From Christensenellaceae bacterium (GTDB taxonomy: Bacteria; Bacillota; Clostridia; Christensenellales; DTU072): a stretch of 49,916 nt of DNA. Below are positions 9,660-19,180 of this stretch, in pieces. The stretch covers positions 1 to 49,916 of the forward strand of contig JAIRKT010000010.1 in NCBI GenBank assembly GCA_031259965.1. Reading direction: 5' to 3'. The notes beneath the pieces were generated by a model. The model made no database searches, was not told where the DNA came from, and saw only the letters and a program-made list of their open reading frames with translations. Position 1 is the first letter of the stretch. Each line of letters starts with the position of its first letter. The translations under genes were made by a program, and so were the position numbers.

Positions 9660-10630
9660 TTTAAAACCTCTTTAGACTTTATACAATAAGCCCCAATGTA
9701 ATTGTTTTTAATTTTTTTATTACCATCTAATATCCCTTTAAAAGGTGCTAAACTAAGTGTTAGACATGAGTTAACTAAAGCATTAATCCAAACGCCAAAG
9801 ATTAAAAGGCGATATGCTAATTTATTTTTAAAGGTCTTTTTAATATTTTTATCATAGAACCACCTATAAAAACAAATTAGAGAATCACAATATTTCCTAT
9901 GGTTAAACCTGCCAACTTGATTATGGTTGTGTATTATAACAAGTGAATAACATCTAGTAACAATATATTTTTTTGAGATTCTATATGAAAGGTCATAATC
10001 ATCGCCTAGACAGTACGAATATAGTTCATCAGAAAAACTAAATTCTTTAAACAACTCGCTTCTGTAACAACAAGCACCCCCTGACAATTTGTATGTAGCG
10101 ACGATGCGATCTTTCTTGTATTTAGACACAAGCTCTTTGGGTAAGTCATTTCTGTTAACTCTAAACACACCAGTTTTAGTAAGACTTGTTATAAATTTTT
10201 TTAGCCTAGATGGAGTTTTGTTTGTCTTTAGTGCAAAACACATTGCCATAATCTCAGGAAATTTGTCCATTTTCATCATAATGTCAGATAGACTATTATC
10301 CGTTAATACAATGTCATCGTCAAAAATAAAAGTGTATTTTCCAGATGCATATTTGAGGCCTACAATTCTAGCCGCATTTCCGCCGTCAAGTGATGGATCA
10401 TAACAGTAGATAATTGGAATTGTTTTAAAACGGTCATCAAAAACTTTATCCATAGCTGCATCACTTTGATCTACTATTATGACAGCGAAATTACTATATG
10501 AATCCTGTAATGATTGTTTTTCTAATGACTCTAAAAAATCAATGAGCGCTTGAGGTCGATTTTTTGTAGGTATCACAATAGAGAATGCGGCAGTATTGTT
10601 TTCATTAAAATTATACAAGGTGGTTTTCAA
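9656..10630 (-). CDS. GT2-family (GT-A) glycosyltransferase
   Basis: The 324-residue protein begins with the GT-A nucleotide-binding start 'FSIVIPTKNRPQALIDFLESL' and has 'GGNAARIVGLKYASGKYTFIFDDD', where the DDD is the metal and UDP-sugar binding motif. A later 'DYDLSYRI' provides the usual downstream acidic/aromatic signature of GT2 enzymes. The C terminus has weakly hydrophobic stretches ('LLIFGVWINALVNSCLTLSLAP') that could attach it to the membrane. It overlaps the CDP-alcohol gene upstream and the GT4 gene downstream by four bases each. It should add one residue to the repeat unit; the sugar is unknown. Confidence 0.9.
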   Translation of the reverse strand: MKTTLYNFNENNTAAFSIVIPTKNRPQALIDFLESLEKQSLQDSYSNFAVIIVDQSDAAMDKVFDDRFKTIPIIYCYDPSLDGGNAARIVGLKYASGKYTFIFDDDIVLTDNSLSDIMMKMDKFPEIMAMCFALKTNKTPSRLKKFITSLTKTGVFRVNRNDLPKELVSKYKKDRIVATYKLSGGACCYRSELFKEFSFSDELYSYCLGDDYDLSYRISKKYIVTRCYSLVIIHNHNQVGRFNHRKYCDSLICFYRWFYDKNIKKTFKNKLAYRLLIFGVWINALVNSCLTLSLAPFKGILDGNKKIKNNYIGAYCIKSKEVLK

Positions 10631-12180
10631 GGGCGCCCTCCAGTTAGAGATTTTAGTTGTTCTCTAAGAACTGTGCTAGATACGCTTTTGGTATAAGGAA
10701 CCCATACGATATCTACGCCTACCGAATTAAATGTTTTTTCAAATGATTTCCATAGAGGTGAATCTTTTAAATCATCGCCGATGAACAAGGCATCAAATTT
10801 TAATTGCCCAAGATTTTTTAACCTGTCAAGATCATAAAGAGGAATCACTGAAGTGACACCTTTAATAGCTGCAACAACGGTGCTTCTATCATCATAACTC
10901 AAAATTGGCGGCTCTTTTCCAAGACTTATAGACAATTCATCAGGTTCTTTTACACCTACAATTAATTGATTAGACATCGAGACGGCTTTCTCTATAATGT
11001 TAAGATGCCCTACGTGGAAAATGTCAAATGTGCCAGGCGCGAATCCAATATTGTATTTTTTTGTGTAAGCAAGTTGAACTGGCTCGGAGACGAAACTTTG
11101 CACGTTATTTTCAAACACGCAAGGTGTTTTCTTTTTTAATGTTGTAGTTAGGTTTGGATCGAGTTCTAAATTTTCAATATCACGCATTAGGTAATAACTA
11201 TCAAACGCAATACCAATGGAAGCATTTTCAATTGTAATTGCATTGTCTACATACGCTATAGCGGTTGCTAAGCGTAGTCTGTCTGTTATGGTGTTTATTG
11301 CATTATTACCTATTACAAGAGAATCTTGCAAAATGCCTACTACAAGATTAAAAGTATGCTTTTTTAACTCTTGTAGTTGAGTAATGGTTTCCTTATTCAA
11401 TATATCAAAAGCACCAATACAAAGTATGGTTTGATACATTTTAACGTGTTTAATATGTGCTTTGTATGCATAATAAGAAGATGATGCAAGAAGCCCACAC
11501 ACTGAAAACAGTGCGTAAAATACTATCATAACGTCGAAAACGTTAAATATTAGAGATATAATAAGAAAAGGCATAAAAAAGCCTGATATGCCGAGTTCTT
11601 TTTCGATACGCAGTCTAATATATGATAAACTTTTTTTTCTGATGTCAACTTGAGCTTGAATTTTTTGAGGGTTGCAATTTAGATATTTTTGGTGAATCAG
11701 ACGCGCCAAAATATCTGAAATTGATGCAATGGCGCCTAGCATGAGGAAATAATGTTTATCCATATGAATAATGTTTGAGGTATGATATGCCGCAATACCT
11801 ATAGAGAGATAAACATAAGCTGAAACAAAATATCCACTAAACGCATCGATAAATTCACCCATTTTTGAGGATTGTTTTTTTACACGTGCTATATTACCAT
11901 CAACACAATCCATAACAAGCCATAATTCTACTAAAACCACACCTGCTATAATAAAATTAGGATTATTGATAGACAAAAATACACACCCAGCGACGGCAAC
12001 AAAAACTGAAAAAATCGAGGCCATCCAAGGTGAAAAACCGACATTTATAAAAAGTGCTGTAAACAAAAATGAAGGCCTTCGAACTGCTAGTTTTGCCCAA
12101 AGCGAGCTGTTTTTGTTTTTGCTTTTAGGTAAAGACTTTGTAATTTCAGCTAGTGTATAAAATTTTCTCATTTTACACAC
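10627..12180 (-). CDS. CDP-alcohol phosphotransferase fused to a degenerate and an intact cytidylyltransferase domain
   Basis: A 517-residue fusion with three parts. Residues about 25-240 form a CDP-alcohol phosphatidyltransferase membrane domain with the signature start 'DCVDGNIAR' (D91, D94, G95, A98, R99) and G108/D112; the position expected to hold the fourth catalytic Asp is Gly116. Residues about 250-316 align with a TagD-type cytidylyltransferase fold ('GAFDI', 'LVVGI', 'DRLRLATAIAYVD'), but the HxGH site reads NKET (262-265). Residues about 376-510 are an intact cytidylyltransferase with 'GTFDIFHVGH' (HVGH 389-392) and 'SVSSTVLREQL' as the ISTT-like segment. The live domain could make a CDP-alcohol (CDP-glycerol-like) whose phospho-alcohol the membrane domain transfers to lipid or glycan. 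It overlaps neighbouring glycosyltransferase genes by 13 and 4 bases. Substrate unknown. Confidence 0.85.
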   Translation of the reverse strand: MCKMRKFYTLAEITKSLPKSKNKNSSLWAKLAVRRPSFLFTALFINVGFSPWMASIFSVFVAVAGCVFLSINNPNFIIAGVVLVELWLVMDCVDGNIARVKKQSSKMGEFIDAFSGYFVSAYVYLSIGIAAYHTSNIIHMDKHYFLMLGAIASISDILARLIHQKYLNCNPQKIQAQVDIRKKSLSYIRLRIEKELGISGFFMPFLIISLIFNVFDVMIVFYALFSVCGLLASSSYYAYKAHIKHVKMYQTILCIGAFDILNKETITQLQELKKHTFNLVVGILQDSLVIGNNAINTITDRLRLATAIAYVDNAITIENASIGIAFDSYYLMRDIENLELDPNLTTTLKKKTPCVFENNVQSFVSEPVQLAYTKKYNIGFAPGTFDIFHVGHLNIIEKAVSMSNQLIVGVKEPDELSISLGKEPPILSYDDRSTVVAAIKGVTSVIPLYDLDRLKNLGQLKFDALFIGDDLKDSPLWKSFEKTFNSVGVDIVWVPYTKSVSSTVLREQLKSLTGGRP

Positions 12181-13397
12181 TCCATTAGTTTTGAATAGAA
12201 AAGTTTCATTTCATTAAGAACAAAAGAAGTATCATACATTTTTATTTTTTCCTTATTGTGCATACCCATTTCACTTGCAAGCACAGGGTTGTGTAAAAGA
12301 GTATTAATAGAATCTGCAAAAGCACAAACATCATTAGGGTCAATTAAGAAGCCGCCTGAATCATCAATCAAATCGACATGTCCTCTAATTTTTGATGCCA
12401 CCACAGGAAGTTTTGATGCCATCGCTTCCATTACAGAACACGGGAGACCTTCTTGTAGCGAAGATGTTACAAAAACATCGGCTGATGTGTATATAGAAAA
12501 CATTTCTTTTTGGAATCCCATAAAAAAGATTCTATCGCAGGCATTGCTTTTGTTTGCAAATGCTATTAATTGGTTATATAGAATCCCACATCCACATATT
12601 AAGAGAATCGCATTCTCATCAATTTGTTCCATAGCCTTTATTAAAACCAAATGATTTTTGCGAGGGATGCACTCACCCACTGATAGCAAAATCTTTTTAG
12701 ATTGATCAATATTAAAAGTTTTGCAAAACTCGAGTTTGTCTAGCTTCGGATTATTGAAAGAATCAGTATCTATGCCAATTCCATTTATTTTATAGACCAA
12801 TGAACTGTTTGATCTTAATTTAAACGAGGCAGCTGCTCTATAATCTTCTTCATTCATCGTTATTAACATATCTGTTTTTTTTGCTAAATAACGCTCAATA
12901 TTTTTATACAGAAAGTTATTTAAACTAGAATTCCCTTCAAAGAAATGAAATCCGTGTGCTGTATAGACTATTCTTTTGCAATATTTATGCCCTGCTAATC
13001 TAGAAATTGCACCACCAACCGGTTCATGACAATGTAAGATGTCATAGTTATTTTGCCTGATTAATTTTTTGAGTTCAATGAATGCTGTTAAATTTTGGAG
13101 TCTAAGAGGATGCCTATTAAAATGCAACTCATGAATTTTAATTTTTAAGCTGCTTTTAAGGTTGTCAAAGTAAAAACCAGTTTTAGAGCAAGCACACTCA
13201 ACAATGCAACCATTTGTTAGCATCGATTTGATGTGTGGAACTAAAAAATGCCATATCATCGAATCGGTGGTTGTGACTATTAGAATTTTAGATGCCTTTA
13301 AACCAAAAGGATTATTACCTATAGTTTCAGCAGAGACTTGTGAAACTTTACTCGTGTCTGCATCGCTTGGTTTTATATTTGAAATTTCATCTGTCAT
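12168..13397 (-). CDS. GT4-family glycosyltransferase (EpsD-like), first gene of glycan locus
   Basis: A 409-residue GT-B enzyme. After a polar 35-residue N-terminal extension, 'KILIVTTTDSMIWHFLVPHIKSM' starts the acceptor domain. 'DILHCHEPVGGAISRLAGH' and 'IVYTAHGFHFFEG' are typical of the EpsD/capsular GT4 branch. The donor domain has 'ILLSVGECIPRKNHLVLIKAM' and the E-x7-E motif 'EGLPCSVMEAMA'. It is the promoter-proximal gene of the minus-strand glycan operon and overlaps the CDP-alcohol gene by 13 bases. The 221-base gap upstream shows no consensus promoter that I trust. The extension might not be translated if initiation is internal, but no better start with a ribosome binding site is evident. 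Confidence 0.9.
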   Translation of the reverse strand: MTDEISNIKPSDADTSKVSQVSAETIGNNPFGLKASKILIVTTTDSMIWHFLVPHIKSMLTNGCIVECACSKTGFYFDNLKSSLKIKIHELHFNRHPLRLQNLTAFIELKKLIRQNNYDILHCHEPVGGAISRLAGHKYCKRIVYTAHGFHFFEGNSSLNNFLYKNIERYLAKKTDMLITMNEEDYRAAASFKLRSNSSLVYKINGIGIDTDSFNNPKLDKLEFCKTFNIDQSKKILLSVGECIPRKNHLVLIKAMEQIDENAILLICGCGILYNQLIAFANKSNACDRIFFMGFQKEMFSIYTSADVFVTSSLQEGLPCSVMEAMASKLPVVASKIRGHVDLIDDSGGFLIDPNDVCAFADSINTLLHNPVLASEMGMHNKEKIKMYDTSFVLNEMKLFYSKLMECVK

Positions 13398-13618
13398 ATT
13401 TTCCCAGTTATGTGCTAGAAATTAACAATTAGCTAGATCTTAGAGGTGAGGCTACAAGCAAAAACAGGTTAATTTACAAGGAACAACTCTCCTCTGCTAT
13501 TTTAAATTTTTAGATAATTGATAAACATATTTTAACATATTTTTTTAAATATTGCTAGCAAAATATTAATGTCTAGTGATGCGCTCGATATTAATTTTTG
13601 GTTTTGTTTTAGTAAAAT

Positions 13619-15250
13619 TTATTCAGTTAGTAATTTTACATATTTTTTCAAATAACCTGTTAAATTTGTGGTTGTTTTTAATTTAGTGTGTTTTTGTCTG
13701 TATTCTATAACTGAAGAACAAAAATCGGTATTTTGAATAATTTTTTTATTCATATCAATAGTGATAATATCATTATCTTCTATATAAGCAATAGGTCCAC
13801 CTAGTGCGGCTTCTGGTGTTATGTGGCCTATAGCCGCTCCTCTTGTTGCTCCTGAAAATCTACCATCGGTTATTAAAGCCACAGATGTGTCAAGCCCCAT
13901 CCCAACTAGTGCTGATGTGGGCTGTAGCATTTCACGCATGCCAGGCCCCCCAGCAGGACCTTCATAGCGTATAACTATGACATCTCCTTTTTTAATTTTA
14001 CCTGATATTATTGCGGAATAAGCACTTTCCTCACTATCAAAAACACGCGCAGGACCGCTAAATACTTGCATACCAGGATCAACCGCGCTCCTTTTTACTA
14101 TGCAGCCATTGGGTGCTATATTCCCAAACAACACACACAAGCCACCATCCCTAGCATAAGGAGAGTCGAATTTTTTGATTATATCTTTTTTCTTGATGAA
14201 TTTTGATTTAATATTTTCGCCTATTGTCCTCCCATTAGCGGTCAGAGCATCTAATAATAATAGTCGTTTTATTTCGTGCATAAGTGAATAAATTCCACCA
14301 GCCTGGTGAAAATCTTGGAGATGGTATAGACCTGCAGGAGCAAGTTTGCATAATGTAGGGGTTTGAGCACTTAAAATATTAACTAATTCCAAATTGAATT
14401 CTCTTTCACATTCTCTGGCGATTGCACTTAAATGCAATACAGTGTTAGTAGAGCAACCAAGTGCCATATCAACAATTAATGCATTACGGATTGATTTTTC
14501 GTTAATAATATCTCTAGCTGTTATGTTGTTCTTTAAAAGATCAATGATAGTTTCTCCAGTCAACTTAGCCAGTCTCCTGCGTTCAGAATAGACAGCTGGT
14601 ATAGTACCATTTCCTTCTAACGCTATGCCTATTGCTTCACATAAACAATTCATTGAATTAGCGGTAAACATTCCTGAGCAGCATCCAGAAGTGGGACAGG
14701 CGACGGATTCAATTTCGCAAAGTTGTTCTTTAGATATTTTGTTGTTTGCGAAAGCGCCTGCTGCCTCAAAAACTGAATTGAGATCTGCATATGTTCCTGT
14801 ATTGTCAATAGACAACATGGGACCACCTGATACAAAAATAGAAGGCAAGTCTAGTCTTACAGCTGCCATTAACATTCCAGGTACAACTTTGTCGCAATTT
14901 GGGATAAACACTAAAGCGTCAAAACGATGTGCTCTCACCATGCATTCAATAGAATCAGCGATAAGGTCGCGTGATGCTAGGGAATATTTCATTCCATCAT
15001 GTCCCATTGCAATTCCATCACAAATTGCAATTGTGTGGAATTCAAAAGGAATTCCACCAGCCGCAAGAACGCCTTGCTTAACAGAGTATGCAATTTTATC
15101 TAAATCAATATGTCCAGGCACAATATCATTATGAGAATTAACAATGCCAATAAAAGGTTTTTGGATATCCCGATCTGAAAGCCCAGCGGCTTTTAGAAGC
15201 GATCTGTGGGGGGCGGTTTTTGCGCCCTTTTTGAATATATCACTATTCAT
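13619..15250 (-). CDS. ilvD: Dihydroxy-acid dehydratase IlvD
   Basis: IlvD is the cytoplasmic Fe-S dehydratase that converts dihydroxy acids to 2-keto-isovalerate and 2-keto-3-methylvalerate, the third common step of valine and isoleucine synthesis. Cluster-ligand regions are present: '[13 protein letters not shown]' near residue 120 and '[19 protein letters not shown]' near 190. '[20 protein letters not shown]' is the conserved C-terminal block. At 543 residues it is near the usual 550-570. The gene begins immediately after ilvC with no gap and is the last gene of the ilv operon. No strong terminator is seen after it. Confidence 0.97.
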   Translation of the reverse strand: MNSDIFKKGAKTAPHRSLLKAAGLSDRDIQKPFIGIVNSHNDIVPGHIDLDKIAYSVKQGVLAAGGIPFEFHTIAICDGIAMGHDGMKYSLASRDLIADSIECMVRAHRFDALVFIPNCDKVVPGMLMAAVRLDLPSIFVSGGPMLSIDNTGTYADLNSVFEAAGAFANNKISKEQLCEIESVACPTSGCCSGMFTANSMNCLCEAIGIALEGNGTIPAVYSERRRLAKLTGETIIDLLKNNITARDIINEKSIRNALIVDMALGCSTNTVLHLSAIARECEREFNLELVNILSAQTPTLCKLAPAGLYHLQDFHQAGGIYSLMHEIKRLLLLDALTANGRTIGENIKSKFIKKKDIIKKFDSPYARDGGLCVLFGNIAPNGCIVKRSAVDPGMQVFSGPARVFDSEESAYSAIISGKIKKGDVIVIRYEGPAGGPGMREMLQPTSALVGMGLDTSVALITDGRFSGATRGAAIGHITPEAALGGPIAYIEDNDIITIDMNKKIIQNTDFCSSVIEYRQKHTKLKTTTNLTGYLKKYVKLLTE

Positions 15251-16249
<999 letters not shown>

Positions 16250-16272
16250 TCAAATTTACCTCGATTTATTAT

Positions 16273-16647
16273 TTAATTTATAGCAATACATTCAATCTCA
16301 ACGAGAGCATCTTTGGGCAGTGCTGCTACCTCTATAGTGCTTCGCGCTGGGTATGGCTCGCAAAAGAAACTAGCATAAACCTCATTCATAGCAGAAAAAT
16401 CTGAAAGGTTTTTGAGAAACACTGTTGTCTTTACAACATTAGTTAAATTTAGGTTCTCTGAGGCTAGTATCGCAGTAACATTATTTAGTACTTGCTTTGT
16501 CTGAGAAACAATACCCTCTTTTAGTAAACACGTGCCGGGGTCTATTGGTAATTGACCAGATAGAAACAAAAATCTGCCAGCTTTTACACCTTGCGAATAT
16601 GGTCCGATAGCACTAGGTGCTAGATTAGAATGGATAGATTTTTTCAT
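16273..16647 (-). CDS. ridA: RidA-family enamine/imine deaminase
   Basis: A 124-residue YjgF/UK114 protein. 'GPYSQGVKAGRFLFLSGQLP' and 'PARSTIEVAALPKDALVEIE' hold the conserved Arg and Glu of the trimer-interface active site. RidA hydrolyses reactive 2-aminoacrylate and related enamines released by PLP enzymes such as threonine deaminase, preventing damage to PLP-dependent enzymes. Its place inside an ilv operon fits this, because the isoleucine branch begins with threonine deaminase; IlvA itself is not in the window. It lies 25 bases after ilvN and 23 before ilvC. TAAGGAGAAT precedes the ATG. Confidence 0.93.
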   Translation of the reverse strand: MKKSIHSNLAPSAIGPYSQGVKAGRFLFLSGQLPIDPGTCLLKEGIVSQTKQVLNNVTAILASENLNLTNVVKTTVFLKNLSDFSAMNEVYASFFCEPYPARSTIEVAALPKDALVEIECIAIN

Positions 16648-16672
16648 AAATTATTCTCCTTAAAAATTTTTA

Positions 16673-17194
16673 TTAAGTTGATTCTTTCTCTGACTTTGAA
16701 ATCAGAGATATTTGCCCGCGATCCAAAACTGTGATCCCTGTTCTTGATAGTTCAATAATTCCAAATTTTTCGACGTATTTTATAAAGGCATTAAGTTTAT
16801 CTTCTTGCCCTGTTATTTCTACAATCATAGACTCAGGCGCCATGTCTACAACCCTGCCTCTAAATATATTGATTGCTTCTAATAATTGTCCCCCATTATC
16901 AGGTGAATGCATGATCTTAACAAGCATTAATTCGCGTGTTACAGAGTTGAGTGGATCTGCTAATTCTGCTGCAATTACGTCTATTAACTTGCGTAATTGT
17001 TGAAGAATTTGCTCAAGCAATGATTCATTGCAATCGACCACTATAGTCATTCTAGAGATGCTTTCATCATCCGTACAACCGACACTTAAGTTATCAATGT
17101 TGTAGCCTCTGTTTGCAAATAGTCCAGCAACCCTAGTCAAAACACCATAGCGGTTATGTACTAACAGAAATATAGGATATTTTTTTGAGTTCAT
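16673..17194 (-). CDS. ilvN: Acetolactate synthase regulatory (small) subunit
   Basis: The 173-residue protein has an N-terminal ACT domain ('FLLVHNRYGVLTRVAGLFANRGYNI', residues about 9-33) followed by the C-terminal domain of IlvN/IlvH-type subunits ('TRELMLVKI', 'VVDMAPESMIVEITGQEDKL'). It binds the catalytic subunit IlvB, activates it and confers feedback inhibition by valine. The long two-domain form (over 160 residues) is the IlvH-like type. It starts eight bases after ilvB ends. Confidence 0.95.
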   Translation of the reverse strand: MNSKKYPIFLLVHNRYGVLTRVAGLFANRGYNIDNLSVGCTDDESISRMTIVVDCNESLLEQILQQLRKLIDVIAAELADPLNSVTRELMLVKIMHSPDNGGQLLEAINIFRGRVVDMAPESMIVEITGQEDKLNAFIKYVEKFGIIELSRTGITVLDRGQISLISKSEKEST

Positions 17195-17202
17195 AAAACT
17201 AT

Positions 17203-18861
17203 CTACCTTATAATTATATCATTAATTGTACCATTTGGTGGTATCATTGGAAATACATTTTCGTCCTGATCTAATATACAATGAATTAAAACAGGCTTTT
17301 TAGAGGTCTGACGCGCTTTCTGCAGCGCTTTTTGTAGTTCATCTATAGTGTGCACACTAAAACCAAATGCGCCAAATGCACAAGCCAGGTCGACATAATT
17401 TGTTTTGCGATTCAGAGTGGTCTGCGAATAGCGTCCGCCATAAAACATGGTTTGCCACTGTCTTACCATGCCAAGTGCATTGTTATCTAAAACTATAACT
17501 ACCACTTGTAGGTTATACTGGGCACATGTTGCTAATTCGTTCAAATTCATGTGAAAACTACCATCACTTGTAAACAACACAACCCTTTGATTATTTAACG
17601 CAATGCAAGCGCCTATGGCAGCACCCATTCCATATCCCATAGTTCCAAGACCACCACTCGTTAGAAATGCGCGTGGTTTGGTAAATCCATAGTATTGTGC
17701 CGTCCACATTTGATGTTGTCCGACATCGGTTGCAACAGGCGTTTCTCCCAGCACATTTTGTACAGATTCTATTATATCTTTTGGTGTTAGTTTGTTAGCA
17801 GATTTGCATAACAAATTTGCTTTAGAATTTTTAAGTTCATATATATGGTTTAACCATGTGTCCTTTGCTTTAATCTGCATATTATCTATGAGCGTTTCTA
17901 GGATCTCCCTCACATCACCTATAATATACTCGTCGACTTTAATATTTTTATTAATTTCCGCTCTGTCAATATCAATTTGCAAAACCTTGCAATGTTGCAG
18001 AAATTTTTCTTTATTTCCAGTAGCTCTGTCTGAAAATCTAACACCTATAGCTATTAATAAATCACATTCAGATAAGGCTTTAGTCGCGGCATAGCGTCCA
18101 TGCATTCCAGCCATACCTAGGGCTAGTTTGTGATCATATGGAATTGCTGTAACACCCATTAGACTAGTAGCGACAGGTGCGTTTAATTTTTCAGCGAAAT
18201 CAACTAGCGCATTGCTCCCGCCTGAGATTACTACACCACCACCTGCATATATATACGGCCTTTTAGCATCTCTTAATAAAGATATAGCAGAAGCTACATT
18301 AATTTTGTATGATTTTAATGGAGGTTTAAATTCACAACAATCATCATATTCCACAACCTCTTGTTGAATATCTTTTGGTATATCAATTAACACAGGGCCA
18401 GGCCTGTCAGATGATGCTATGTAAAATGCTTCATGAACGATGCGTTTAATATCTTTAGCGGAGCGCAGTGAATAGTTATGTTTAGTAATTGGCATTGTAA
18501 TACCTACAATATTAACTTCTTGGAAAGAATCCTTTCCAATTAAACTAGTTGAAACGTTACCAGTGATAGCAATTAAGGGCACACTATCTAGAAAGGCATT
18601 AGCAATTCCTGTTACTAAGTTTGTAGAACCAGGGCCAGATGTTGCAATAATAACACCTGGCTCTCCTGACATCCTAGCATATCCGTCTGCAGCATGCGTG
18701 GCCCCTTGCTCGTGCGCGGTTATATAGTGAGTAATTTTGTCAGTGTTTTTGTATAATTCGTCATAAATATCTAAAACGCTACCGCCAGGATAACCGAATA
18801 TTTTACGAGCTCCCAAAACTATTAGTTCGCGTATTAGTATTTGTGCCCCCGTTAATTTCAT
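17203..18861 (-). CDS. ilvB: Acetolactate synthase catalytic subunit IlvB
   Basis: A 552-residue thiamine-diphosphate enzyme that condenses two pyruvates, or pyruvate and 2-ketobutyrate, at the entry to the branched-chain amino-acid pathway. It has the catalytic Glu in 'ITAHEQGATHAADGYAR' (near residue 48), the FAD-type central domain, and the TPP motif from 'TSDGSFHMNLNELATC' to 'VVIVLDNNALGMVRQWQ'. 'FGYPGGSVLDIYDEL' near the N terminus is typical of biosynthetic AHAS. GGAGG lies four bases before the ATG. It is the first structural gene of the operon and is preceded by the attenuator. Confidence 0.97.
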   Translation of the reverse strand: MKLTGAQILIRELIVLGARKIFGYPGGSVLDIYDELYKNTDKITHYITAHEQGATHAADGYARMSGEPGVIIATSGPGSTNLVTGIANAFLDSVPLIAITGNVSTSLIGKDSFQEVNIVGITMPITKHNYSLRSAKDIKRIVHEAFYIASSDRPGPVLIDIPKDIQQEVVEYDDCCEFKPPLKSYKINVASAISLLRDAKRPYIYAGGGVVISGGSNALVDFAEKLNAPVATSLMGVTAIPYDHKLALGMAGMHGRYAATKALSECDLLIAIGVRFSDRATGNKEKFLQHCKVLQIDIDRAEINKNIKVDEYIIGDVREILETLIDNMQIKAKDTWLNHIYELKNSKANLLCKSANKLTPKDIIESVQNVLGETPVATDVGQHQMWTAQYYGFTKPRAFLTSGGLGTMGYGMGAAIGACIALNNQRVVLFTSDGSFHMNLNELATCAQYNLQVVVIVLDNNALGMVRQWQTMFYGGRYSQTTLNRKTNYVDLACAFGAFGFSVHTIDELQKALQKARQTSKKPVLIHCILDQDENVFPMIPPNGTINDIIIR

Positions 18862-18896
18862 GATCCCTCCAAAAACTACAAAAATTAATGTAAATT

Positions 18897-18930
18897 AAAA
18901 AAAGACTCCTCTGCTTGTGCCTAGGAGCCT
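18897..18930 (-). terminator. Attenuator terminator before ilvB
   Basis: On the minus strand a 7-bp stem GGCTCCT/AGGAGTC (one G-U) with a 12-base loop is followed directly by seven T. It lies 36 bases before the ilvB ATG and would stop transcription unless an antiterminator forms. Confidence 0.85.
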
Positions 18931-18957
18931 TTAGTAAATCAAACTTTAACTAATTTT

Positions 18958-19056
18958 TCAGGCCTCGTTAGGCATTAGAAATGTTTTCTTGCCAAGGAGG
19001 ACAAGAATTATAACTAAAATGACTATAGAGACTATGCTGAAAAACAATGCAAACAT
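18958..19056 (-). CDS. ilv leader peptide (32 aa, Ile/Val/Leu-rich)
   Basis: A 32-codon ORF too short for the ORF track. It starts MFALFFS and continues with the run 'IVSIVILVIILVLL' (residues 8-21), in which 13 of 14 residues are Ile, Val or Leu, then 'GKKTFLMPNEA' and TGA. It stands where a ribosome-sensing leader peptide is expected, between a consensus promoter and a terminator before ilvB. The -10 ends only nine bases before the ATG, so the transcript probably starts within about three bases of the start codon and the leader would be read as a leaderless mRNA; no Shine-Dalgarno is present. A small membrane microprotein is the alternative, but the adjoining switch structure favours attenuation. 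Confidence 0.82.
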   Translation of the reverse strand: MFALFFSIVSIVILVIILVLLGKKTFLMPNEA

Positions 19057-19065
19057 GTTAAAATT

Positions 19066-19094
19066 ATTATACCTTAATTTTTAAAAAAGATCAA
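19066..19094 (-). promoter_or_regulatory. Promoter of the ilv operon
   Basis: On the minus strand TTGATC (-35) and TATAAT (-10) are separated by exactly 17 bases. The -10 lies nine bases from the leader-peptide ATG. Confidence 0.82.
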
Positions 19095-19180
19095 CTAAAA
19101 CAAGCGGCATCAGGTTAGTAAAAATAAAGTAATTAAGATTTTTGCCTTAACATATCAAAAAAACAAAGGATTTAAGGTTG

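Larger units (their letters stand above)
18862..19056 (-). promoter_or_regulatory. ilv operon attenuator (leader peptide plus alternative hairpins)
   Basis: Between the promoter and ilvB the minus-strand RNA encodes a branched-chain-rich leader peptide (19056-18958), then alternative structures. In one, GGCTCCT pairs with AGGAGTC ahead of seven U to make a terminator. In the other, TGCCTA at the end of the leader ORF (plus 18969-18974) pairs with TAGGCA (plus 18918-18923), helped by nearby GCC/GGC, taking up part of the terminator stem. Stalling at Ile/Val/Leu codons would leave the leader end free to form the antiterminator, as known for enterobacterial ilv and leu operons. That mechanism is inferred here; the pairings are read directly. 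Confidence 0.85.

Noticed and set aside
14625-15134. 169-codon plus-strand ORF
   Set aside because: It is antisense to ilvD and matches no family.
18862-19180. T-box riboswitch before ilvB
   Set aside because: There is no T-box core sequence. The leader ORF with terminator explains the region better.
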